This document shows, one piece after another, positions 1-6,421 of a stretch of DNA of 7,019 nt. The first letter of the stretch is position 1. The number at the start of each line of letters is the position of its first letter. A program made the position numbers and the translations under genes. The notes under the pieces were generated by a model that had not been told where the DNA came from, did no database searches, and worked only from the letters and a program-made list of their open reading frames with translations. Source of the stretch: Chloroflexota bacterium (lineage in GTDB: Bacteria > Chloroflexota > Limnocylindria > Limnocylindrales > CSP1-4). The stretch is from NCBI GenBank assembly GCA_013813905.1, contig JACCQX010000161.1, forward strand, positions 1 through 7,019, in the 5' to 3' direction.

Positions 1-1494
1 GCGCATCGGCAGCCTGACCGTGGCATCCAGGCGGCGCCGGACCGCGCCGGAGAGCCCGTGTGCCTCGCTGCCCACCACCAGCGCCAGCGGCCCGCGCAGG
101 TCGGACTCGCGGTAGGGCAGTGCCGCACCCTCGTCCGCACCGATGAGGCGCAGGCCAGCCCCCCGCAAGTCCGCCAGGGCGGCCGCCAGGTCGTCCGTGG
201 GACACAGCAGCAGGTGTTCTATGGCTCCTGCCGATGCCTTCACCGCCGCCGGCGACATGGGGGCAGCGCGACGCGTAGGGAAGAGGACGCCGTGGATGCC
301 GCAGGCCTCGGCCGTCCGGAGCAGCGTGCCGACGTTCTGTGGGTCCTCCAGCGAATCCAGCACCAGGACGAAAGGCGGCTCGCCCCGTTCCCGGGCACGC
401 GCGATGATCTCGTCAAGGGTCGCCCAGCGGCGTGGCGCCACGACCAGTGCCACTCCCTGATGGCCGTCGAAGCCGCACAGCGACGTGAGGCTGCCGCCCT
501 CTACTTCCACCACTGGAACGCGCAGGGCGGTCGCATGAAGGACGAGCGCCTCCAGGGCGGCTCGCCGCTCGGGCACGACCAGCATCCGCCGAACTTCGCG
601 CTTCGCCGCAAAAGCTTCTTCGACCGGTCGCCGTCCGGCCACCAATTCCTCGGTTTCGCCCAACTGCTCAGCGGCCGTCGCGGGTCGCTGCTCGTCCGGT
701 CGACGGGACGGGTCCCACGGACGGTCCGATCCGGGCCGTGGCGGGCGGCGGTCCTGCCAGGGCCGTGCGCCGCCCTGAGCCGGGCGTCCGGAGGGACCGG
801 ATGGACCGGCCCAGGAGCGATCCGGCCGGGCGTCTCTCGTGCGGTCCGGGCGGTACGGTCTATACCCGGATGCGAAGTCGTCGTGGCGCCCGGACCCGGT
901 GCGGTCGTCTCGTCGGTCCGGGCCGATGCGGTCGTCGCGGCGGGGGCGGGCGTCGTAGCGGGGGCGGGCGTCGTAGCGCGGCCGGTGGTCGAAGGACTGA
1001 TCGTAGCGCGGCCGATCGTCGCCGGGCCGGGGATCACCGCGCCAGGGTCGTTCGGTGCCGCGCGGATCATCCCCCGGCCTCCCACCGAGGGCATCCCAAG
1101 GACGATGGGGCCGGCTCGGACGCTCTTGCCATGGGCGACCGCGGCCATCCGGGCGCTCCGGCCGCGGACGATCCTGGCCCTCCTGGCGTCCCTGGGGCCG
1201 GCCGAAGGACGGTCGAGGCCCGGCCGAGGCTCCGCGTGGCCCCGACCCCGGCCCGCCTGGTCCTGCCCCCGGCCTGCCACCTGCCCTTGAACCACCACTC
1301 GGGCCCGGCGGCCGCCTGAGCCCGCGCCCTCCACCAGGATCGCGACCTGAACCAGGATCGCGCTCCGCACCGAAGGCGCCTTCCGAGCCGGGACCGCGCG
1401 ACGGCCCCTCGGGTCGCCACTGCTCGCCGCGCCGGCCCCGCGCATCGTCCGGTCGCCGGCGGTCATCGTCCGGGGGTTCGCGGCGCCTAGCCAT
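1..1494 (-). CDS. rlmB: RlmB/TrmH-family 23S rRNA 2'-O-methyltransferase with long disordered N-terminal extension (3' end beyond window)
   Basis: This is a SpoU-class, SAM-dependent 2'-O-methyltransferase. RlmB methylates a guanosine in the 23S rRNA peptidyl-transferase region (G2251 in E. coli). The frame is open for 498 codons from ATG 1494 to the window edge. Residues about 283-355 form the L30e-like substrate domain, beginning LVAGRRPVEEAF. The SpoU fold follows, with motif 1 DSLEDPQNVGTLLR (family Asn and Arg at N387 and R393) and motif 2 LVVGSEAHGLS (E477). It ends at LPMR, just before the expected motif 3 (SLNVS), so the cut is the window boundary. Residues 1-278 are a low-complexity extension of about 64 Arg, 49 Pro, 47 Gly and 33 Asp, with no Lys or Cys. 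Usual family length is about 240-330 residues in total. ATG 1494 overlaps the cysS stop, and there is no other ATG before the core; TTG 663 or GTG 642 would be the only alternatives. The methyltransferase call is firm. The exact RNA target and translation of the whole extension are inferred. Confidence 0.9.
   Translation of the reverse strand, partial: MARRREPPDDDRRRPDDARGRRGEQWRPEGPSRGPGSEGAFGAERDPGSGRDPGGGRGLRRPPGPSGGSRAGGRPGAGPGGPGSGPRGASAGPRPSFGRPQGRQEGQDRPRPERPDGRGRPWQERPSRPHRPWDALGGRPGDDPRGTERPWRGDPRPGDDRPRYDQSFDHRPRYDARPRYDARPRRDDRIGPDRRDDRTGSGRHDDFASGYRPYRPDRTRDARPDRSWAGPSGPSGRPAQGGARPWQDRRPPRPGSDRPWDPSRRPDEQRPATAAEQLGETEELVAGRRPVEEAFAAKREVRRMLVVPERRAALEALVLHATALRVPVVEVEGGSLTSLCGFDGHQGVALVVAPRRWATLDEIIARARERGEPPFVLVLDSLEDPQNVGTLLRTAEACGIHGVLFPTRRAAPMSPAAVKASAGAIEHLLLCPTDDLAAALADLRGAGLRLIGADEGAALPYRESDLRGPLALVVGSEAHGLSGAVRRRLDATVRLPMR
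661..1494 (-). other. Low-complexity region encoding the Arg/Pro/Gly/Asp-rich extension of the methyltransferase
   Basis: These 834 bases encode residues 1-278 of the RlmB-like protein. The first third is Gly-rich (PG, GG, RG and RDPG runs). The rest is Arg-Pro-Asp rich, with RPW five times (Trp at residues 122, 133, 151, 246 and 260) and three RPRYD units. No hydrophobic stretch, signal peptide or predicted fold is visible. It is probably intrinsically disordered. Its charge pattern, mostly Arg with Asp, resembles RNA-binding or condensate-forming tails, but that role is inference. Several other frames are also open here, which is common where Gly, Pro and Arg codons dominate. Confidence 0.75.
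943..978. repeat. Perfect tandem repeat, 2 x 18 bp
   Basis: The 18-base unit GGGGCGGGCGTCGTAGCG (plus strand) occurs at 943-960 and again at 961-978 without a mismatch. On the minus strand it encodes RYDARP twice. A related 14-base piece, TCGTAGCGCGGCCG, occurs at 971-984 and 1001-1014. The repeats keep the methyltransferase frame, as expected for recent slippage or unequal exchange within a disordered coding tail. Confidence 0.9.
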
Positions 1495-2902
1495 GCACCG
1501 GTTCCGTGCTGCGGCGCCAGCGCTGGCCGTCGGCCGTGTCCTCGACGGTCACGCCAAGCTCGGCCAGCTCCGCGCGAAGGCCATCGGAGCGTGCCCAGTC
1601 TCGCTCGGCGCGGGCCGCCACACGCAGGTCGAGCAGACGCTGCACGGCGCGATCCGCCTGAGGCGCGGTCGGATCCTCGGCCACGCCCAACACGGAGTCC
1701 AGATCGCGCAGGGCACTCGCCGCCAGTGCCGCATCGGCCGTAGAGAGCGCTCGGTCCGCCAGCCGCCGGTTGAGCTCGCGCACCAGGTCGAAGACGGCGC
1801 CGAGTGCCGGGGCGACGTTGAGATCGTCGTCCATGTGGCCCCGGAAGGCCTCCCGAGTGCCTTCCAGAAGCTCGGCCAGCGAAGCGTCGTCGGCTCGCTC
1901 CTGGCGGTACGCATCCAGGGCAAGGAGCACCGTGGCCAGCCGCTCGACCGACGATGCGGCCGTGGCCAGGGCGGCCTCGGTGAAGTCTGGACCGGTCCGG
2001 TAGTGGGTGGAGAGCAACGCGTAGCGCAGCACCCGCGGGGAGATACCTTCAGCGTATACGTCGTCCGGCACGGCGAAGTTGCCCGTGCGCTTGGCCATCT
2101 TCTGGCCACCCATGCGCAGGTGGGCGCAGTGCAGCCAGACGCTCACGAAACGCTGGCCTGTAGCCGCCTCCGACTGAGCCATCTCGTCCTCGTGGTGTGG
2201 GAAGACCAGGTCGATGCCGCCGGTATGGATGTCGAAGCTGGCGCCCAGGTACTTCATGCTCATGGCGGAGCACTCGATGTGCCAGCCGGGCCGCCCCTCC
2301 CCGATGGCCGTCGACCAGGACGGCTCGGCCGGCTTGGGACCCTTCCACAGAGCGAAATCGCGCACGTCGTCCTTGCCGTACTCGTCGGCTTCCACACGCT
2401 CACCGACGCGCTGTTGCTCCGGATCGAGACGCGCCAGCCGGCCATAGGCCGGCCAGGAGTCGATGCGGAAGAACACCGAGCCGTCATCGGTGCGGTAGGC
2501 GTGGCCGCGCTCCAGCAACCGCTCGATGAGCATGACCATGTCGTCGATGTGCTCTGTGGCCCGCGGCATCACGTCGGGTGGCGCGATGTCCAGCAGGCGC
2601 ATGTCCGCCTCGAAACGCTCGGCGTAGCGGTCGGCGAGCTCCTTGATGCTCACGCCCTCGGCCGCCGCCCGCCGGATCAGCTTGTCATCGACATCGGTGA
2701 CGTTCATGACCCACGTCACGCTGTAGCCCGACCAAAGAAGATAGCGACGCAGCAGATCGGCGAACACGAAACTGCGGAAATTGCCGACGTGGGCGGGCCC
2801 GTAGACGGTCGGTCCGCAGCTGTAGAGACCGACCTTGCCAGCTTCCAGCGGCTGGAACGGCTCCAGCTCGCCGCCGAGGGTGTTGCGGAAACGTAGGCTC
2901 AT
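1487..2902 (-). CDS. cysS: Cysteinyl-tRNA synthetase (class I)
   Basis: The enzyme charges tRNA-Cys with cysteine using ATP in the cytoplasm. From ATG 2902 it has 471 residues, close to the usual 460-470. The Rossmann catalytic domain begins at YSCGPTVYG (residues 27-35). The HIGH-type motif is HVGN (38-41). The four zinc ligands that give cysteine specificity are present: C29, C211 (in WHIEC), H236 and E240 (in FPHHEDE). NVTDVDDK follows the family NITDVDDK. The KMSKS loop reads KMAKR (268-272) followed by TGN. The last third is the helical DALR-type anticodon region. I chose ATG 2902 because [16 protein letters not shown] matches the family start; an upstream in-frame GTG at 2962 would add 20 unrelated residues. 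No strong Shine-Dalgarno sequence precedes it. The stop overlaps the methyltransferase ATG by 8 bases, and 84 bases separate the gene from ispDF. Confidence 0.97.
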   Translation of the reverse strand: MSLRFRNTLGGELEPFQPLEAGKVGLYSCGPTVYGPAHVGNFRSFVFADLLRRYLLWSGYSVTWVMNVTDVDDKLIRRAAAEGVSIKELADRYAERFEADMRLLDIAPPDVMPRATEHIDDMVMLIERLLERGHAYRTDDGSVFFRIDSWPAYGRLARLDPEQQRVGERVEADEYGKDDVRDFALWKGPKPAEPSWSTAIGEGRPGWHIECSAMSMKYLGASFDIHTGGIDLVFPHHEDEMAQSEAATGQRFVSVWLHCAHLRMGGQKMAKRTGNFAVPDDVYAEGISPRVLRYALLSTHYRTGPDFTEAALATAASSVERLATVLLALDAYRQERADDASLAELLEGTREAFRGHMDDDLNVAPALGAVFDLVRELNRRLADRALSTADAALAASALRDLDSVLGVAEDPTAPQADRAVQRLLDLRVAARAERDWARSDGLRAELAELGVTVEDTADGQRWRRSTEPVHG

Positions 2903-2986
2903 GCCGCCATGATGACGGCTCGCGACCGGTCCGCTCGGCGAACGAGTCGCGCCCCAGTCCACTCAGCGCGAGTCTTGGGCCGTCCG
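2903..2986. other. 84-bp intergenic spacer between ispDF and cysS
   Basis: This is the only non-overlapping gap of note in the window. On the minus strand it holds a possible weak hairpin: TCGCGC at 2947-2952 can pair with GCGCGA at 2966-2971 across 13 bases, with no T-tract after it. It is not AT-rich, and I see no convincing -10/-35 pair. It could hold an internal promoter or leader for cysS. No T-box or tRNA-like structure is recognisable, and at 84 bases it is too short for a typical T-box leader. Confidence 0.5.
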
Positions 2987-4156
2987 CTAGCGTCGCACGA
3001 GACCGACCAGGGCCGAGGCCGAGATGGCCAGACCGTAGCCTTCATCGCCCGACAGGTTCCCGGTCGAGGCGCGCACTCCCACCCGCTCCACGGGCAAGTC
3101 CAGCAGCTCACCCAGGCGCTGGCGGATGGCCTCCAGCCGACGCCCGCCCAGTCGGGGTCGAGCGCCCACGATGCTCACGTCCGCAGACGCGGGACGCCAG
3201 CCCTCGGCGACCACACTCGCCAGTACGGCGCCCAGGAGCGCGGCCGAGTCGACCCCGCCCGTCAAAGGGTCAGAGGCCGAGAACTGGCGGCCCAGGTCGG
3301 GCAGGCCCGCTGCCCCCAGGCAGGCATCGGCGATGGCGTGCAGCACCACGTCACCGTCCGAGTGCCCGAAGAGCCGTGGCGCGTCGGGTAGCTGGATGCC
3401 ACCCAGCGCCAGGCCGTCCTGCGGCCCGAACGGGTGAAGGTCCGTGGCGCTGCCGTAGCGCGGCCAGGCGGCCTCTTCATCACGTCCGGCAAATGCCCGT
3501 GCCGTCTCCAGATCGGCGGGCTCGGTCACCTTGATGTTGCGGGGATCACCGGGAAGGCCTCTGACCGGGACGCCGTGCGCCTCCAAGAGGGCTGCCTCGT
3601 CGGTCCACTCGTGATCGGAGCCACCCAGCGCCGCGAAGGCAGACGTCAACAGATCCCGGCGCGCGCCCTGGGGAGTTTGTGCTCGAAACAGGCCGGCACG
3701 ATCCACGGGCAGCGCCCGTCCGTCCGGCCCCACTCGCTTGAGCGAATCCACGAGCGGCAGGACGGGCAGTGCGGCACCGTGCTGCCGGGCGGCCTGCGCC
3801 ACGGCCTCCACGGTCTCGACGCTGACCAATGGCCGTGCTCCATCGTGGACAAGCACCACATCCGAACCTGAGGCGGCCAACCCAGCCGCCACGGAGTCCT
3901 GGCGTCGCGTGCCGCCGGGCAGGACCGTCGCGTCCAGCTCCCGGACCCAGGGCAGCGACGCCATCTCAGCCACACGCTCCCGTGCCGTGACCAGGATCAG
4001 GCGGGCCACGCTGGGGGCATCGGCCATGGCGCCCAGGGACCAGGCAAGTACCGGGCGGCCACCGATCGGCTCCAACAGCTTGTCCGGCCCGCCCATGCGC
4101 CGGCTGGACCCGGCGGCTACCACGATCGCGTCGGCGAACGCCTCAGTCACGCTCAA
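2987..4156 (-). CDS. ispDF: Bifunctional IspD-IspF: MEP cytidylyltransferase and MECDP synthase
   Basis: The fused protein catalyses two non-consecutive MEP-pathway steps: CTP plus MEP to CDP-ME (IspD), and CDP-ME 2-phosphate to MEcPP (IspF). It has 389 residues. IspD spans about 8-225: AAGSSRRMGGPDK (14-26), GGTRRQDSV (81-89), HDGARP (104-109), TDEA (185-188) and NIKVTEP (207-213). IspF spans about 232-389, with probable metal ligands D239, H241 and H273 and the signature GHSDGDV (264-270). Its C-terminal motif, normally like KATTxE, reads VRASTGN (361-367), so the family Glu is Asn and the loop after it is shorter. The start is TTG 4156, whose TTGA overlaps the preceding stop; GTG 4150 is an equally plausible start two codons in. 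Neither has a clear ribosome-binding site, so translation is probably coupled to the upstream gene. Confidence 0.95.
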   Translation of the reverse strand: MSVTEAFADAIVVAAGSSRRMGGPDKLLEPIGGRPVLAWSLGAMADAPSVARLILVTARERVAEMASLPWVRELDATVLPGGTRRQDSVAAGLAASGSDVVLVHDGARPLVSVETVEAVAQAARQHGAALPVLPLVDSLKRVGPDGRALPVDRAGLFRAQTPQGARRDLLTSAFAALGGSDHEWTDEAALLEAHGVPVRGLPGDPRNIKVTEPADLETARAFAGRDEEAAWPRYGSATDLHPFGPQDGLALGGIQLPDAPRLFGHSDGDVVLHAIADACLGAAGLPDLGRQFSASDPLTGGVDSAALLGAVLASVVAEGWRPASADVSIVGARPRLGGRRLEAIRQRLGELLDLPVERVGVRASTGNLSGDEGYGLAISASALVGLVRR

Positions 4157-4954
4157 GTTCGCGGGTGCGCGAAGACCATCCGACCGGCCACCGTCTGCAG
4201 GACCCGCGTCACCGTGACCTCGACCTCACGCTGCAGATGCGAGCCGCCGCCCTCGACCACGATCATCGTGCGTCGTCCAGGTAAGCCACGCCCTGGCCCG
4301 GCTCCTTGCCCTGCTGGATGACCTTGACCCGCATCTCCTCGCCCGACAGGAAGGTCGGCTTCAGCGCGTTCGTCAGATGGTTGAGGTCGAGCACCCGCAC
4401 CCCTTGCAGTTGGGCCACGCGGTTGAGGTTGTGATCAGTGGTCAGCACGGCGCCGTTACGCGCTCGGGCGAGCGAGACCAGCTTGGCGTCCACCTCGTCG
4501 ATGGCCGACGCATCCTCGTCGCTCAGCTCGAAGCTGACACGCGGATCCTTCTGTAGTTGCGTGAGGATCTCCAGGCCGCGCCGTCCACGCGTGCGACGAG
4601 CGGAATCGGTGCTATCGGCGATGCGCTGAAGCCCTTCCAGCACGAAGCGCGGCACCACCAGCGTGCCTATGAGGAAGCCGGCTGCCGCCACGTCGGTGAT
4701 CCGTCCGTCGAAGATGGCGCTGGTGTCCACGTACACCGGCGGACCGTCCGAGTGCTTCGGGTGTGCCGTGCCGCCGGCTGCACCGTGATGTACGGCATGA
4801 TTGAGTATCCGACCACCGTCCAGGCGCCGATCCAGGCTGCCAGAAGCAACCTGCCGGCGACGGAGGGGTCGAAGAACCACGGCGCGCCGCTGGCCAGGGT
4901 GATGGCCACGATCACGCCCGATGAACCACCCCAGAGCCGGACGAAACGCATCAT
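4153..4954 (-). pseudogene. PIN-TRAM membrane protein (YacL-like), interrupted by two frameshifts
   Basis: The family combines N-terminal membrane helices, a PIN nuclease-like domain and a C-terminal TRAM RNA-binding domain, and is often next to radA. The parts lie in three frames. Frame one (4954 to about 4772) starts MMRFVRLWGG and has two hydrophobic helices ending MPYITVQPA. Frame two (about 4742 to 4271) holds the PIN core: YVDTSAIFDGRI, RIADSTD, DEVDAKLV and LTTDHNLN, then the TRAM start (VKVIQQGKEPGQGVAYLDD). Frame three (4270 to TGA 4155-4153) completes TRAM: TMIVVEGGGSHLQ through TVAGRMVFAHPRT. Both breaks act like one lost base; restoring a G near 4271 gives the family YLDDGTMIVVE. 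Corrected length is about 267 residues. Homologues such as B. subtilis YacL have four membrane helices, so about two are missing. The PIN Glu expected in VLxELQ is Gly (VLEGLQ). ATG 4954 overlaps the radA stop as ATGA. Family identity is secure; whether the gene is truly broken or misassembled is open. Confidence 0.85.
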
Positions 4955-6408
4955 GAGCCAGGCGAGCCTAGCACGGGCTCCCGCTCGCCATGACCCTCCC
5001 TAACGGCACCGTTCCGCGGCATGAGTACCAGTCCCAGCGCCTCCCTCAGGGTCCGCGCGGGGATGACCTCGAGGCCGGGGATGCGTGGCATCGCCGTGCC
5101 GCTCGGCCAGGGCACCAGGGCCTGACTGAAGCCGAGCCGCGCGGCCTCGCGAGCTCGCCGCTCGAGACCCCTCGCCGGCCGTAACTCGCCCAGCAGCGAG
5201 ACCTCGCCACAGACCACCGTCGCCGGCCGGAGTGGCCGGTCTCGCAGCGATGAGACGAGAGCCAGGGCGATGGCCAGATCCAGCGCCGGTTCGCTGACCG
5301 CTGCCCCTCCGGCGAGACTGACATACAGGTCGTGGCCGGAGATGTCCGCGCCACAGCGGCGACCCAGGACCGCCACCAAGAGAGCCACGCGGTTCTGCTC
5401 GACGCCCGCCACGGTGCGGCGCGGCGTGCCATAGCCTGACGGTGCCACCAGCGCCTGGACCTCGACGAGCAGCGGGCGGCTGCCCTCCAGCGTGGCCGCC
5501 ACTGCGACGCCGGCCGACTCGCCGGCGCCATCACCCAGGAACGCGCGGGCCGGATCCATCACGGGCCGCAGGCCGTCGGCGGTCATCTCGAGCACGCCGA
5601 CCTCCTCGGTGGACCCGAAACGGTTCTTGGCCGCACGCAGCAGTCGCAGGGTGCCGAATCGTTCGCCGTCCAGCGTGAGCACGGCGTCGACCAGATGCTC
5701 CAGCGTCCGGGGCCCAGCCAGACTCCCATCCTTCGTCACGTGGCCGACCAGGATGACCGGTACGCCGGCCGAGCGGGCATAGGCGCCCAATCGAGCGGCA
5801 GCCTCGCGGACCTGGCCGACGGAGCCAGCGGGGCCCTGCAATCCGTCGGCAGTCATGGTCTGGATGGAGTCGATGATCAACATGCTGGGACCTTCCGCCT
5901 CAGCGGCCGCCACGATGCGATCGACCTCGGTCTCGGCCAGCAGCCCGATGCGCTCGCCCGGCACAGCGCTGCTCAGTCCCAGGCGCTCGGCGCGCAGGCG
6001 CAGCTGCGCCGCCGACTCCTCGCCCGAGGCGTAGAGCACCCCGCCGCCGCCCTTCTCGCGCGCCACGCCGGCGGCCATCTCCAGGACCAGCGTGGACTTG
6101 CCGATGCCAGGCTCACCGCCGAGCAGCACCAGCGACCCGGGCACCAGGCCACCGCCCAGGACGCGGTCCACCTCGTCGATGCCGATGGGGCGACGAGGCT
6201 CTGGGGACGCGCCGGAACCGGCGAGCGGCTGCGACCGGGGCACTTCGCCGGCTCGTGTGGCCCGCCCAGCGGTACGCCCGCCGGCGGGCTCACGGATGAG
6301 CGACTCGACGAGCGTGTTCCAGGCTGAGCATCCACGGCACTGGCCCTCCCAACGATGGAAGGCAGCGCCACACGACTGGCAGACGTAGCGGCTCTCCGGC
6401 CGCGCCAC
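4951..6408 (-). CDS. radA: DNA repair protein RadA (Sms)
   Basis: RadA is a RecA-like ATPase and branch-migration helicase that helps process recombination intermediates with RecA. From GTG 6408 it has 485 residues, slightly above the usual 450-460. The order is a zinc finger with CQSC and CRGC (Cys 10, 13, 24, 27), a linker of about 50 residues rich in Gly, Ala and Arg, and then the RecA core. The core has Walker A GGEPGIGKST (97-106), Walker B MLIIDSIQT (176-184) and the RadA signature KNRFGS (261-266). The Lon-like C-terminal domain includes LYVSLAGGAAVSEPALDLAIA. A polar tail of about 25 residues ends the protein. I chose GTG 6408 because VARPESRYVCQSCG aligns with the family start; the farther GTG at 6468 would add 20 Arg-rich residues inside clpC. 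The gene starts 4 bases after the clpC stop, and its own stop overlaps the next ATG. Confidence 0.97.
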   Translation of the reverse strand: MARPESRYVCQSCGAAFHRWEGQCRGCSAWNTLVESLIREPAGGRTAGRATRAGEVPRSQPLAGSGASPEPRRPIGIDEVDRVLGGGLVPGSLVLLGGEPGIGKSTLVLEMAAGVAREKGGGGVLYASGEESAAQLRLRAERLGLSSAVPGERIGLLAETEVDRIVAAAEAEGPSMLIIDSIQTMTADGLQGPAGSVGQVREAAARLGAYARSAGVPVILVGHVTKDGSLAGPRTLEHLVDAVLTLDGERFGTLRLLRAAKNRFGSTEEVGVLEMTADGLRPVMDPARAFLGDGAGESAGVAVAATLEGSRPLLVEVQALVAPSGYGTPRRTVAGVEQNRVALLVAVLGRRCGADISGHDLYVSLAGGAAVSEPALDLAIALALVSSLRDRPLRPATVVCGEVSLLGELRPARGLERRAREAARLGFSQALVPWPSGTAMPRIPGLEVIPARTLREALGLVLMPRNGAVREGHGEREPVLGSPGS

Positions 6409-6421
6409 CGCCCTACGCCTC
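6406..6421 (-). promoter_or_regulatory. Ribosome-binding site and GTG start of radA
   Basis: On the minus strand a GAGG core (6421-6418) lies inside the last codons of clpC, nine bases before GTG 6408-6406. The clpC stop TAG (6415-6413) falls between them. This spacing supports the GTG as the radA start and suggests coupling with clpC translation. It rests on a four-base match only. Confidence 0.6.

Noticed and set aside
58..1290. 410-codon open frame on the plus strand
   Set aside because: It is opposite the methyltransferase core and its low-complexity extension. No family motif is visible, and the minus frame has the catalytic motifs.
501..1466. 321-codon open frame on the minus strand
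   Set aside because: It lies in a different frame from the RlmB core, and its end reads WWPDGDRSKKL where the core frame gives ELVAGRRPVEEA. It is low-complexity and matches no family I recognise.
1055..2896. 613-codon open frame on the plus strand opposite cysS and the extension
   Set aside because: It is the antisense of a clear cysteinyl-tRNA synthetase. The translation has no recognisable domain, and GC-rich genes commonly leave antisense frames open.
2903..2962. Upstream GTG start for cysS adding 20 residues
   Set aside because: The added residues do not resemble CysRS; the ATG at 2902 gives the family N-terminus and length.
2947..2971. Possible terminator hairpin in the ispDF-cysS spacer
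   Set aside because: The stem is six base pairs with a 13-base loop and no T-tract, easily expected by chance in GC-rich DNA.
4263..4790. Programmed ribosomal frameshifting in the PIN-TRAM gene
   Set aside because: Neither break has a slippery heptamer of the X-XXY-YYZ type or an obvious stimulatory structure, and two such sites in one short gene of this family would be unprecedented to my knowledge.
4775..4880. Separate gene starting at 4880 on the minus strand
   Set aside because: The first part of that frame (MVLRPLRRRQ...) overlaps the membrane-helix segment of the neighbouring frame and looks like noise; only from PPVYVDTSA onward is it PIN-like.
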